This document shows, piece after piece, positions 31,927 through 40,516 of a stretch of DNA of 64,000 nt. Source of the stretch: JANPEZ01 sp031423155. GTDB lineage: Bacteria > Actinomycetota > UBA4738 > HRBIN12. The DNA is taken from contig JANPEZ010000010.1 in NCBI GenBank assembly GCA_031423155.1, forward strand, positions 1-64,000. The letters run 5' to 3'. The notes under the pieces are model-generated. The model did no database searches, had not been told where the DNA came from, and saw only the letters and a program-made list of their open reading frames with translations. The translations under genes and the position numbers were made by a program. How positions within the stretch are numbered: position 1 is the stretch's first letter; every line of letters starts with the position of its first letter.

Positions 31927-33425
31927 CTAAGCGCACTTCCGGCGCCAGCGCCAACTCCGGCAAGCCATCCTCTTCTTCACGCGCGCCCTCCAAGGGCGGT
32001 GCCAAGAAGGCTCGGAAGCCCTCGGGAGCGCCGAAGGCGGCTCCCCGCAAAGGGGCTCGCATCATCGCCATCGCCAATCCGAAGGGCGGTGTGGGCAAGA
32101 GCACGACCGCTGTCAGTCTGGGCGCGGCCTTGGCTGAGGACGGCTACCGCGTGCTCGTCATCGACCTGGACCCCCAAGGCAACGCATCCACCGGCATGGG
32201 GATCCGGCACGAGGCTCGCGAGGTGACCATCTACGATGTCCTCGTTTCGGATGCTCCGTTCGAGGCAGCGATCGTGCCCACTGCCGTTGAGGGGCTCTCT
32301 GCGATCCCCTCAACCATAGATCTGGCGGGGGCGGAGATAGAGCTGGTGAGCCAGTTCTCCCGGGAGCTGAAACTGCGGAAGGCCCTGGAGCCCGTACAGA
32401 AGGGGAATCTGTATGACTTCGTCCTATTCGACTGTCCTCCCTCCCTCGGGCTGCTCACGGTCAATGCGCTTGCTGCCGCTCGCGAGCTGATAGTTCCGAT
32501 CCAGTGCGAGTACTACGCCCTGGAGGGCCTAGGCCAGCTCCTTCGCAACGTGCGGCTGGTCCAGCAGAACATCAATCCGGATCTGCAGCTCACCGGCATC
32601 GTCATGACCATGTTCGATCCTCGGACCAAGCTCTCCGAGCAGGTCGTCGACGAGGTCAAGCGCTATTTCGGCGATCGCGTGTATGACGTGATCATCCCCA
32701 GGACCGTCCGGCTCTCGGAGGCGCCCGGGTTCGGCCAGCCGATCACCGTCTACGACCCGAAGTCCAAAGGCGCCGAGTGCTATCGCCAACTGGGGCGGGA
32801 GGTCGCGACCAAGCCTCCCCCGGCAGAGCCGATGCCCTCCTTCGACGATCTGCCTACGGTGGTCGTGCCCGCCATCGCGCAGACGCCGGCCCCCTCGACC
32901 CCGGTCGCGGATGAGGATCTGGCCCAGGTTCCCACCGTGCACGACCTCGTAGAGGAGCACGAGGAGGAGCTTGCCGCCCGGGCCGACGCCGTGCCTACCC
33001 TCGATCCCACGCCCGCAAGACTCATGGAGCATCCGAGTGGAGACGCCGAAGAGGACGAGGCGGCCGCCTGGCTCGAAGATCTCGCGGCCGACTCACCGAC
33101 CTCTCCGTCTTCGAGCGAGGTTCTCGCCGAGGTCGCGGCAGAACTGGAACTCGATGAGGAAGACGAGATCTGGGATGAGGGTTCCAGCCCGGCCGCGGCC
33201 CAACCCACCCCCACGGTCAGTCCCCCTCACTCCCCTTCGCGTGTCGTGGTCATCGATGACGCCGCTGAGGACCGATTCCAGGCGGTCGCGTCCGATCCCC
33301 CGCCCCGAACCTCGGGCGATGACGCGGGCGCTGACTCCCAGCCGGTGGCCCGCATCGGGGCCACCCTGGAAGAGGAGGGGGCACCCAGGAAGAGATGGCG
33401 GCTGTTCCGAAAGGGAGGCGAATGA
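31923..33425 (+). CDS. parA: Chromosome partitioning ATPase ParA with long C-terminal extension
   Basis: 500 residues, about 200 more than usual. Residues 1-45 are a Ser/Lys/Ala-rich tail; 46-300 are the ParA/Soj ATPase with the deviant Walker A PKGGVGKSTT near 53, Walker A' VIDLDPQGNAS near 79, Walker B FVLFDCPPSLG near 167 and the DNA-binding Arg region. Residues 300-490 are acidic, Pro/Ser-rich and probably disordered, and the end is basic (RKRWRLFRKGG). ParA gradients move ParB-parS complexes apart. The gene is coupled to rsmG (GTGA) and parB (ATGATG overlap). Confidence 0.95.
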   Translation: MTKRTSGASANSGKPSSSSRAPSKGGAKKARKPSGAPKAAPRKGARIIAIANPKGGVGKSTTAVSLGAALAEDGYRVLVIDLDPQGNASTGMGIRHEAREVTIYDVLVSDAPFEAAIVPTAVEGLSAIPSTIDLAGAEIELVSQFSRELKLRKALEPVQKGNLYDFVLFDCPPSLGLLTVNALAAARELIVPIQCEYYALEGLGQLLRNVRLVQQNINPDLQLTGIVMTMFDPRTKLSEQVVDEVKRYFGDRVYDVIIPRTVRLSEAPGFGQPITVYDPKSKGAECYRQLGREVATKPPPAEPMPSFDDLPTVVVPAIAQTPAPSTPVADEDLAQVPTVHDLVEEHEEELAARADAVPTLDPTPARLMEHPSGDAEEDEAAAWLEDLAADSPTSPSSSEVLAEVAAELELDEEDEIWDEGSSPAAAQPTPTVSPPHSPSRVVVIDDAAEDRFQAVASDPPPRTSGDDAGADSQPVARIGATLEEEGAPRKRWRLFRKGGE

Positions 33426-34315
33426 TGTCGAAGAGAGGCGGGCTAGGCAGGGGGCTATCGGCGCTGATCCCCGGTGCACCTGAGGTAGGGGACAGCGGCG
33501 GGCTGCTCGAGGTGCCCGTGAACGCCATCTCCCCCAATCCCAAACAGCCCCGCACCCACTGGGACGAGACCGAGATAGCGGCGCTGGCGGCCTCTATCCG
33601 GGAGGTCGGGATCCTCCAGCCGATCGTCGTCAGGAAGTCAGAGGGGGGCTACGAGCTGATCGCCGGCGAGCGACGACTCAGAGCCGCGAAGGTTGCCGGA
33701 CTCGCCACGGTCCCCGTCGTTCTGCGCGATACCGGCGATGCCGACCTGCTGCGAGAGGCCTTGATCGAGAACATCCATCGTGAGGACCTCGGACCCATGG
33801 AACTCGCCGAGGCTTTCCGCCAGCTCCTGGAAGATCTAGGGCTCAAGCAGGAGGAGCTCGCCGAGCGAGTGGGCATCTCGCGCTCCCACATAGCCAACAC
33901 GATCCGCCTTCTCGCGCTGCCGCTCGAGGTCCAGCAGCTCCTGACGGATCAGAAGATCCAGGCAGGTCACGCTCGCGCGTTGCTGTCCTTGGGCGACGCC
34001 GAGGCCCAGAACGCCCTGGGACTGCGTACCGCGGCCGAGGACCTATCGGTTCGCGAGGTCGAAGAACTCGTTCGGCGCTATATAGAGGGCCCGCCCCCCA
34101 AGCCGGACAAAGCAGAGCCGGCTCAGAAGCCGCCCCCTACGGACACAGCCATGGCCGAGGTCGAAGAGATCCTCTCCGAGCAGTTGGCGACGCGGGTCGT
34201 CATCAAGATGGGAAAGAAGCGAGGACAGGTCCTCATCGATTTCGGTTCCGCGGATGATCTTGAAAGGATCGTGTCGGAGATCATCGGCTCGGGTCCGGGG
34301 TTGGCCCCAGACTAG
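33425..34315 (+). CDS. parB: Chromosome partitioning protein ParB
   Basis: 296 residues. The N-terminus (MSKRGGLGRGLSALIPG) is the ParA-stimulating Arg-finger region; ISPNPKQPRTHW and GERRLRAAKVAGLATVPVV belong to the CTPase/N-domain (GERR motif near 85), and ENIHREDLGPMELAEAF leads into the helix-turn-helix (LAERVGISRSHIANTIRLL near 147) that reads parS. The C-terminal 40 residues are the dimer domain. The second of two adjacent ATGs (33425) has GGGAGG 6 bases upstream and is preferred. Confidence 0.97.
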   Translation: MSKRGGLGRGLSALIPGAPEVGDSGGLLEVPVNAISPNPKQPRTHWDETEIAALAASIREVGILQPIVVRKSEGGYELIAGERRLRAAKVAGLATVPVVLRDTGDADLLREALIENIHREDLGPMELAEAFRQLLEDLGLKQEELAERVGISRSHIANTIRLLALPLEVQQLLTDQKIQAGHARALLSLGDAEAQNALGLRTAAEDLSVREVEELVRRYIEGPPPKPDKAEPAQKPPPTDTAMAEVEEILSEQLATRVVIKMGKKRGQVLIDFGSADDLERIVSEIIGSGPGLAPD

Positions 34316-34333
34316 TCTGAGACAGACTAGTCT
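34309..34333. terminator. Hairpin of a repeated palindrome at the parB-ddl junction
   Basis: AGACTAGTCT occurs twice, 5 bases apart (GAGAC). Each copy is itself a palindrome, and the two pair into a 10-bp stem. The parB stop codon lies in the first copy. The place between convergent genes suggests a bidirectional terminator, though no T-run follows. Confidence 0.5.
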
Positions 34334-34357
34334 TCAGGAATGCCTGCGCTGCAAGTC

Positions 34358-35290
34358 TTATCGTGACAGCGCTGATTCCAGTACCTGCTCGCAGAGCTGA
34401 GCAAGCGAGCGGCCGGAGGCCTGAGCTGCCATCGGAAGCAGACTCGTCTCGGTCATCCCCGGCGAGACGTTGACCTCGAGAACCCACGGCAAGCCGCTGC
34501 CATCGACGATCATGTCGACCCTCGTCACGTCCCGAAGTCCCAAGGCTGAGACCGACATCAAGGCTTGAGCGACGCTCGCGGCGGCGACCTCCTCGCTGAC
34601 CCTGGCGGGGGCGAAGTACTCGGTGGCGCCGGCTGTATATCTGGCCGCGTAGTCGTAGACGCCGTTCTTCGGGACGATCTCGACCAAGGGAAGGGCCTCA
34701 GGCGGAGTTCCTAGGAGGCCTGCAGCCACCTCCGAACCCTCGATCTTGGCTTCAACGACCGCTGCGCCTGAGAAGGACAACGCAGCCATCACGGCCGCGG
34801 CCAGGTCTACCTCTCGTTCGACGGTTCCCACCCCCAGCGCTGAACCCGAGCGAGATGGCTTTACCACGCACGGGAGCCCTACCCGTTCCACCGCCTTGCC
34901 GAGCGCGGCGCCGGCGCCCAGGTCGCGCAGAGCCCACCCCTCGATGGCGACCCAGGGAGGGGTCCGGACCCCGGCCCGCGCCAAAGCGTCCTTGGCCAGC
35001 ACCTTGTCGAAAGCGATCTCACACTCGAAGGCGGCCGTTCCTGTGTAAGCGATACCCAGGAGGTCGAGTAGCCTCTGGACCGTTCCGTCCTCGCCCTCCT
35101 TTCCGTGTAAGGCCAGGTAGCAGATGTCGGGTTCTTGCTTCTGCAGTGCTTCTGCGAGCGGCACCTCGCCCGGATCCAGAAGGTATGCGTCATGGGCGAG
35201 AGAGGCCAGGGCCGTGACGATGCGATGACCAGAGCGCAGCGAGACGTCTCGTTCGGGGGTCCGACCGCCGGCTAGGACGGCGACCTTCAT
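34358..35290 (-). CDS. ddl: D-alanine-D-alanine ligase
   Basis: 310-residue ATP-grasp enzyme that makes the D-Ala-D-Ala end of the peptidoglycan stem peptide. Motifs: VLAGGRTPERDVSLRSG near 5, ALHGKEGEDGTVQ near 60, PCVVKPSRSGSALGV near 140, and the metal site VLEVNVSPGMTE near 270. The start overlaps the stop of the aminotransferase gene (TCAT on the plus strand), so both are coupled. Length is normal. Confidence 0.95.
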   Translation of the reverse strand: MKVAVLAGGRTPERDVSLRSGHRIVTALASLAHDAYLLDPGEVPLAEALQKQEPDICYLALHGKEGEDGTVQRLLDLLGIAYTGTAAFECEIAFDKVLAKDALARAGVRTPPWVAIEGWALRDLGAGAALGKAVERVGLPCVVKPSRSGSALGVGTVEREVDLAAAVMAALSFSGAAVVEAKIEGSEVAAGLLGTPPEALPLVEIVPKNGVYDYAARYTAGATEYFAPARVSEEVAAASVAQALMSVSALGLRDVTRVDMIVDGSGLPWVLEVNVSPGMTETSLLPMAAQASGRSLAQLCEQVLESALSR

Positions 35291-36513
35291 GGGTGCAGCG
35301 ACCTGTACAGTTGATCCTCGTCGCTGAGCAGTGAACCGAGCCGTGCGATGCCTTCGCGTATGCGATCTTTCGGCGGGTAGCAGAAGGCCAGGCGCATCTT
35401 GTCCTTGCCTCGGCCATCGGGATAGAACGCGGTCCCGGGAACGTAGGCGACGCGTCGTTCGACCGCAGCGGCCAACATCGCTTGCGAGTCAACGTATCCG
35501 GGCAGTGTGACCCACACGTAGAATCCCCCGCTGGGGTGGGTCCAGGTGGATCCTTGCGGGAAATGCTCGGTCAGCGCTTCGAGCATCGTGTCGCGTCTCG
35601 AGCGATACACGTCTACCAGAGACGCGAGGTTGGCGCGCCAGCGATCGCCCGCGAAATAGCGCTCCGTGACGAGCATGTTGAAAGAGGAACCACAGAGATC
35701 GGCCGCCTCCTTCGCCAGGATCAATCGTTGGGTCACGCTCTGTTCGGCCAGGGCCCAGCCGACGCGAACGCCGGGGGAGAAGACTTTCGACACCGTACCG
35801 AGGTAGATCACGTTGTCGGGATCCATGGAGCGAAGGCAGGGTAGAGCCTCGCCTTCGAACCGGAGCATGCCGTAAGGGTTGTCCTCCAGGATGGGGACGC
35901 CGGCTTCGCGGCATAAGGCGACGAGCCGCTCGCGTCGCTCCATCGACATCGTTACGCCGGCCGGGTTGCCGAAGTTGGGGACGGTGTAGACGAACTTGGG
36001 CCGGGCACCGCGAAGGAGCAGTTCCTCGAGGTGCTCGACGATCATGCCGTCGTCGTCGACGTCTACCTGCAGGTATCGGGGTTCGTAGGCGCTGAAGGCG
36101 CTTAGCGCTCCTACGTAGGCGGGGGCCTCGACGACGACCTCGTCCCCGGGGTCGACGAAGATCTTGGCGACCAGGTCAAGGCCTTGTTGAGCGCCCGTGG
36201 TGATGACCATGTCCTCGGGATCGGCCTGCAGACCCTCTGCTTGCATAAGCATCAGCAGGCGCTCGCGGAGCGCCGGATGACCCTGACCTCCGCCGTACTG
36301 AAGCGCCATCGAGCCGTGCTCATCCAGCACTTGTGCAACTACGTCGAGGATGTCTTGGTCGGGAAGTGCTTGCACGTAAGGCATCCCGCCGGCCAGCGAA
36401 ACGACCTCCGGGCGCGAGGCGACCGCGAATAGCGCTCGCACCTCGGACGCGGACATGCCCGACGTACGCTGCGCGTAAAGGTCGACGAAACGATCGACGG
36501 AGAACTCGGCCAT
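35287..36513 (-). CDS. PLP-dependent class I/II aminotransferase
   Basis: 408-residue fold-type I enzyme of the MocR/LysN-like 2-aminoadipate transaminase group. The cofactor Lys is in TVSKVFSPGVRVGW near 244; VYTVPNFGNPAGVTMS near 175 and the N-terminal SLAGGMP motif are group marks. The gene sits upstream of and overlaps ddl, which hints at an amino acid supply role, for example for the cell wall, but the substrate is not known. TAACCT lies 10 bases before the ATG and may be the -10 of a near-leaderless transcript. Confidence 0.9.
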   Translation of the reverse strand: MAEFSVDRFVDLYAQRTSGMSASEVRALFAVASRPEVVSLAGGMPYVQALPDQDILDVVAQVLDEHGSMALQYGGGQGHPALRERLLMLMQAEGLQADPEDMVITTGAQQGLDLVAKIFVDPGDEVVVEAPAYVGALSAFSAYEPRYLQVDVDDDGMIVEHLEELLLRGARPKFVYTVPNFGNPAGVTMSMERRERLVALCREAGVPILEDNPYGMLRFEGEALPCLRSMDPDNVIYLGTVSKVFSPGVRVGWALAEQSVTQRLILAKEAADLCGSSFNMLVTERYFAGDRWRANLASLVDVYRSRRDTMLEALTEHFPQGSTWTHPSGGFYVWVTLPGYVDSQAMLAAAVERRVAYVPGTAFYPDGRGKDKMRLAFCYPPKDRIREGIARLGSLLSDEDQLYRSLHP

Positions 36514-36548
36514 GGGACCGGCCAGGTTAGCATCCGCTCAGGTGGCGC

Positions 36549-36845
36549 TTACGGGGGGTCGAGCGTTCCGCTTCTCGGGAAACTCTGCATCACGGCGACC
36601 GAGAGATCGTGGCCGATGTGATCGGGGGGATGCGAACGATCCCACGCGCGATGGAATCTGGGTCTGCCGGCCGCCACGTAGATGATCGCCCCGACGCATC
36701 CGGTCAAACCGATCAGGGCGATCCAAGTTCGCCTGGTGCCGGACCGGAACTTCGCATCCCCTGGCATCTTGGCGACCTTCACCAGCGCCCAACCCCACGT
36801 TCCCATCCAAAGCGAGCCCAGGATCCCGTAGAACACCACCGCCAT
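36549..36845 (-). CDS. PLDc_N-type small membrane protein
   Basis: 98 residues with two helices (about 4-22 and 38-58): FYGILGSLWMGTWGWALVKV, then a cytoplasmic turn PGDAKFRSGTRRTW, then IALIGLTGCVGAIIYVAAGRPR. This is the phospholipase D-nuclease N-terminal (PLDc_N) helical pair without a catalytic domain. The His-rich tail (PPDHIGHD) is unique to this copy. GGAGAA lies 5 bases before the ATG. It is a tandem paralogue of the next gene upstream, 10 bases away. Confidence 0.78.
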   Translation of the reverse strand: MAVVFYGILGSLWMGTWGWALVKVAKMPGDAKFRSGTRRTWIALIGLTGCVGAIIYVAAGRPRFHRAWDRSHPPDHIGHDLSVAVMQSFPRSGTLDPP

Positions 36846-36855
36846 CGGCTTCTCC

Positions 36856-37116
36856 TCAGTCGGGTCGGGTCGGAGGGGGAGGTGGAGAGAAGCTGTGCGT
36901 GTGGTGCGGTTGTGCCACCGCCGCGGGCCTGCCGACCACCACATAGATGATCGCTCCGATCCAGCCCGTCAGGACGATGAGCAGCACCCAGACGAGCTTG
37001 TTGCCGGCGCGGAACATGGAGTCGTCGGGAACCTTGACCGCGTCCACGAGAGCCCAGATCCAGAATGCGAACCCGGCGATCGCCAAGATCGCGAATATCC
37101 CGAACGCCGCTTCCAC
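36856..37116 (-). CDS. PLDc_N-type small membrane protein, paralogue
   Basis: 86 residues from the GTG at 37116, which has AAGGAG 7 bases upstream. It has two helices: FGIFAILAIAGFAFWIWALVD and LVWVLLIVLTGWIGAIIYVVV, joined by KVPDDSMFRAGNK, the PLDc_N signature. A Pro-rich tail follows. It shares the pair layout and GAIIYVxxGRP end with its downstream neighbour. The role of these short proteins is unknown. Confidence 0.8.
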   Translation of the reverse strand: MEAAFGIFAILAIAGFAFWIWALVDAVKVPDDSMFRAGNKLVWVLLIVLTGWIGAIIYVVVGRPAAVAQPHHTHSFSPPPPPTRPD

Positions 37117-37174
37117 GGCTGGCTCCTTTCGTTGTGTGGGATCGAAACCCCTTCGCCTGGTTCCGCCTGACGGT

Positions 37175-37915
37175 TCAGTATCCGGCCGAAACACCCCACT
37201 CCACGGGCATCGCCACTCCGTTGATGGGCTCGGCCTCGGGGGAGGCCAGGAACGCGACCACAGATGCGATCTCGTCGGGGCGGATGAAGCGAGCCCGCTC
37301 TGGACCTTGTGGCAGCGTTTCGAGCAGACCTGCGAGATACCCCTTCGGGTCGTCTCCTCCGAAGTCGCGGGCTTGGCCCTCTAGCATCGGGGTCAGGACG
37401 TCGGCGGGGCAGACGCTGTTGACGCGTACCCCTTGGGGCGCGAGCTCCAGCGCCAGGGAACGCATCAGGCCGTTCACTCCGAACTTGGTGGCGCAGTAGA
37501 TGGACGCCCCTGGACCGCCGACCAACCCGTAGTCGCTGGAGATCAGGACGATGGAACCCTGCGACCCGATCAACGCCGGGATGGCGAAGCGGCAGGAGAA
37601 GAACGACCCCTTGAGGTTCACATCCGCGACGCGGTCCCACTGCCGCTCGGTCATCTCCTCAGCCGGACCCTCCACCCAAACTCCAGCCGCGCAAACCAGC
37701 ACGTCCAACTTGCCATGCAGCGCAAGGGTTTCGGCGACCATGCGCTCGCAGTCCTCTACGCTGGTCACGTCGGTGTGGATCGCAGTCGCGTCCTCGACCG
37801 GAGGTTCTATGCGAAGGTCGGCTACGACCACGACGTCGCCGGCGGCCAGGAACTTCGCAGCGATCGCCCGGCCCATCCCCCCGGCACCGCCGGTGATCAG
37901 TACGACCCTGTTCAT
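37175..37915 (-). CDS. SDR family NAD(P)-dependent oxidoreductase
   Basis: 246-residue classical short-chain dehydrogenase. The cofactor motif TGGAGGMGR is near 8-16, VADLR near 32 includes the acidic residue that usually selects NAD, and the catalytic Ser and YCATK Lys are near 135-152. Its start overlaps the stop of the LLM oxidoreductase gene by four bases, so they are coupled and may act on one pathway. Substrate unknown. Confidence 0.9.
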   Translation of the reverse strand: MNRVVLITGGAGGMGRAIAAKFLAAGDVVVVADLRIEPPVEDATAIHTDVTSVEDCERMVAETLALHGKLDVLVCAAGVWVEGPAEEMTERQWDRVADVNLKGSFFSCRFAIPALIGSQGSIVLISSDYGLVGGPGASIYCATKFGVNGLMRSLALELAPQGVRVNSVCPADVLTPMLEGQARDFGGDDPKGYLAGLLETLPQGPERARFIRPDEIASVVAFLASPEAEPINGVAMPVEWGVSAGY

Positions 37916-38871
37916 CCGTTCACCTCCGGGATGATGTCCTTCGCGATGACCTCCAGCATGTCGAGGTCGTCGAAGAGTTCGTGGTTGAGCATGATGCGCT
38001 GCACGCCGGCATCCGCATACTCGCGCAGGCGCGCAGCCGCCTCTTCAGGCGTTCCGACGATGTTGTCTATCTTCAGCTCTTCGATCTCGTCCTCGAACCT
38101 GCCGGCGCGCATCGCGCGCCCGCGGGCGAGCCTAACGCGCCCCAGCCACTCGCCTTCGGTGCGCCCGACGTAGCACCACGTCATCATCGAGGTCGTGATC
38201 GAGTCCGGGTCTCGACCCGCCGCCTCGACTCCGGCGCGCGCTCTGGCGAATCTCGCCTTGACCTGCTCGGGGGTGCCTCCGACGGTATTGAACTCGTCCG
38301 CGTGCCGGCCGATCAGGCGCTGCATCCACGGGCCGACCGTGGTTCCTCCGATGATCAGCGGCATCCGAGGTTGCTGTACCGGTTTCGGCCAGAACGAAGC
38401 CTCGTGGACCTGATAGTGCTTGCCCTGGAAAGAGAACGCGGATCCTTCGGTGAGCAGCCGTTCGACGATCTCCAGCTGTTCCTCCAAGAGCTCGAAGCGT
38501 TCTGCATCCGGCGGGAAGGGCAGGCCGTGGGAGGTGTGTTCCTCCTGCCACCAGCCTGCGCCCATACCGAGTTCTACGCGTCCGCCGGAGATGTGGTCAA
38601 CGGTCGTGGCGGCCTTGGCGAGCACAGCCGGTTCGCGGAACGTCACCGGCGAAACCAAGGTACCCAGCCGTATGGTCGAAGTACGCGCGGCCAGGCCGGC
38701 CAGCATCGTCCAAGCGTCGGAAGATCCGCGCTCGCGGTTGCCCTGAACCGAGCGGTAGTGGTCGGATGTGAACAAGGCTTCGAATCCGAGGCGCTCGGCG
38801 GCGCCGGCGACCGCGAGCCACTGAGCCCACGTGACGCCCTCCTGGCCCTCGAGCATCAGGCAGAACCGCAC
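37912..38871 (-). CDS. LLM-class flavin-dependent oxidoreductase (F420-type)
   Basis: 319 residues of the luciferase-like monooxygenase/F420-dependent group: FEALFTSDHYRSV near 30, RLGTLVSPVTFREPAVLAK near 67, GGRVELGMGAGWW near 95. I place the start at the GTG at 38871, since TATGCT lies 7 bases upstream and the product then begins MRFCLMLEGQEGVTW as homologues do; the ATG at 38883 would sit inside that -10. It is translated with the SDR gene. The substrate is unknown; cofactor F420 is likely but FMN is possible. Confidence 0.88.
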   Translation of the reverse strand: MRFCLMLEGQEGVTWAQWLAVAGAAERLGFEALFTSDHYRSVQGNRERGSSDAWTMLAGLAARTSTIRLGTLVSPVTFREPAVLAKAATTVDHISGGRVELGMGAGWWQEEHTSHGLPFPPDAERFELLEEQLEIVERLLTEGSAFSFQGKHYQVHEASFWPKPVQQPRMPLIIGGTTVGPWMQRLIGRHADEFNTVGGTPEQVKARFARARAGVEAAGRDPDSITTSMMTWCYVGRTEGEWLGRVRLARGRAMRAGRFEDEIEELKIDNIVGTPEEAAARLREYADAGVQRIMLNHELFDDLDMLEVIAKDIIPEVNG

Positions 38872-38883
38872 GGCGCGTAGCAT

Positions 38884-38997
38884 ATGGCTGTGGAGGACCC
38901 GGCGGCCCCGACCGAGCAGGCACGCGCGATGCGCGCGTTGATCTTGGGGGCCGTTCTCGGGTGCGTGCTCGCCCTCTTCGCCCGGCGTCGGGCCTAG
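38884..38997 (+). CDS. Possible 37-aa single-helix protein
   Basis: The frame gives an acidic head, a hydrophobic helix (MRALILGAVLGCVLALF) and a basic end (ARRRA). It fills the space between two minus-strand genes and shares a CTAG palindrome with the amidase stop. Against it: no ribosome binding site, and its ATG overlaps the likely -10 of the LLM gene. Confidence 0.25.
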   Translation: MAVEDPAAPTEQARAMRALILGAVLGCVLALFARRRA

Positions 38998-40055
38998 ATC
39001 GGGGCTGGTGCGAAGAAAGCGGCTATGCCCGAAGCCACCGCCGTCGCGATCCGCCCGGCGAAGGCCGGATCGGAAAGCATCGACTCCTCCTCAGCATTCG
39101 TGATGAAGAGCGGCTCGATCTGGACGGCGGGCATCCGGGTCTCGCGAAGCAAGGTTCCCGCTAGTCGTTCGGCGGTACCGGGCCTTCCCAACTCCGCTTC
39201 GAGCGCCTCCAGGATCCTTGCGGCCAAACGCATCCCAGCGGGTGAGTGTGTCGTGGCCGAACCGAAGAAGTAGCAAGTCGGGCCTGTAGCGTCGGGAGCT
39301 CCCTTGTTGAGATGGATCGAGACGCAGGCTGCGGCTCCGAGTTCGTTCGCCGACAGGGCTCGATCGGAGACGGAAGGGTTCTCCTCATCGGCTCGCAGCA
39401 GCGCGGGTTTGGCGCCCAGGGCGGAGAGCTCGTCGGCCAGGGCCGCCGCCATCGCGAAGGTGACATCGGCCTCGCGGGTTCCGGCGGGACCCTGATCCCC
39501 GGGGTCGTGCGGCCCGTGCCCGGGGTCGATGGCGATGACCAAGCCCGCGATCCCGGCACGCATCCCGCGCAGCGATTCCTGCTCTCGCACCATGGCCCCG
39601 CTCGCGGCCGCGGCGGGCACACGCAGGCGCTCCACCGCGCGCAGGGTTTCCGGTCCGAGGATCCCGTCGACGTCGTGGCCGATGTTGCGCTGGAACTCGC
39701 GAAGGGCCGCCTCGACGCGCGGGCCGAACATCCCGTCTTCGCGGCCGGCGTCGAAACCCAGGGCACTCAGCTTGCGCTGCAGCTCACGAACGTCGTCGCC
39801 TCTGAAGACGGGTACCCGCAGGTACAGCGTCCGATCTCCGAGGAGATAGCCGGCCTCGACGAGCTGGCCCCAGGTATCGGGCCCGACCAACCCGTCGACG
39901 CGAAGTGCCCGGAGATCTTGGAACGCTCGCACTGCGGCGTCGGACGAGGGTCCGAACGTTCCTCGCGTGTCGTCGATGGCGGCGCCCAGAGCCGTGAGCC
40001 GCTGCTGGATGTCGCCGACTTCGGCACCCTGGTCGCCGAGGCGGAAGATCTGCAT
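38994..40055 (-). CDS. cwlM: N-acetylmuramoyl-L-alanine amidase with two PG-binding domains (CwlM-like)
   Basis: 353 residues. Two peptidoglycan-binding domains (about 3-65 and 78-145, each with a VDGLVGPDTW or VDGILGPETL end) precede an Amidase_3 domain (about 172-350). The zinc/catalytic residues all seem present: H in AIDPGHG, E in READV, H in SIHLN and E in QIEPLFITN. In mycobacteria the gene in this place, cwlM, has become a regulator of MurA; here the enzyme may still be active. CATACT 6 bases before the ATG suggests a leaderless start. No signal peptide is visible, as in CwlM. Confidence 0.88.
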   Translation of the reverse strand: MQIFRLGDQGAEVGDIQQRLTALGAAIDDTRGTFGPSSDAAVRAFQDLRALRVDGLVGPDTWGQLVEAGYLLGDRTLYLRVPVFRGDDVRELQRKLSALGFDAGREDGMFGPRVEAALREFQRNIGHDVDGILGPETLRAVERLRVPAAAASGAMVREQESLRGMRAGIAGLVIAIDPGHGPHDPGDQGPAGTREADVTFAMAAALADELSALGAKPALLRADEENPSVSDRALSANELGAAACVSIHLNKGAPDATGPTCYFFGSATTHSPAGMRLAARILEALEAELGRPGTAERLAGTLLRETRMPAVQIEPLFITNAEEESMLSDPAFAGRIATAVASGIAAFFAPAPI

Positions 40056-40100
40056 CGGACGAGTATGCCCCGAGCCGGGGCAGGCCGACGAACGCCCCGC

Positions 40101-40427
40101 TCAGGACAGGTGGGCCTCGAGATCGCGGAGGATCGCGTCCTTCGGCTTGGCACCCACGACACGGGCGACTTCCTGCCCACCCTTGAACAGGATCAACGAG
40201 GGGATGCTCATGACCCCGTACTGGCGGGTGGCACCGGGGTTCTCGTCGATATTGAGTTTGGCGACCCGCAGGTTCTCGGCTTTGTCATGACCGATCTCCT
40301 CGACGATCGGGGAGACCATGTGGCACGGCACGCACCATTCGGCCCAGAAATCGACGAGAACGGGCGTGTCGGAGTCCAGCACCTTGGCCTGGAACTCCTG
40401 GTCGGTTACTGCTCCGATGTTGGACAT
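40101..40427 (-). CDS. trxA: Thioredoxin
   Basis: 108-residue thioredoxin, reduced by the TrxB encoded just upstream. The active site is WCVPC (C32 and C35) in place of the common WCGPC; the cis-Pro loop SIPSLILF is near 74. AAGGA lies 8 bases before the ATG at 40427. A longer frame to 40568 is noncoding leader. The Val between the cysteines should alter redox potential, though some natural variants exist. Confidence 0.94.
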   Translation of the reverse strand: MSNIGAVTDQEFQAKVLDSDTPVLVDFWAEWCVPCHMVSPIVEEIGHDKAENLRVAKLNIDENPGATRQYGVMSIPSLILFKGGQEVARVVGAKPKDAILRDLEAHLS

Positions 40428-40516
40428 GTAGGTGATCCTTCCATACGTGTAGGGGGACCGCGGGCCGGCCGCCTTCATCTTGAACGCTTGAGGCGGGCTC
40501 GATGATTCCCGCTTCG

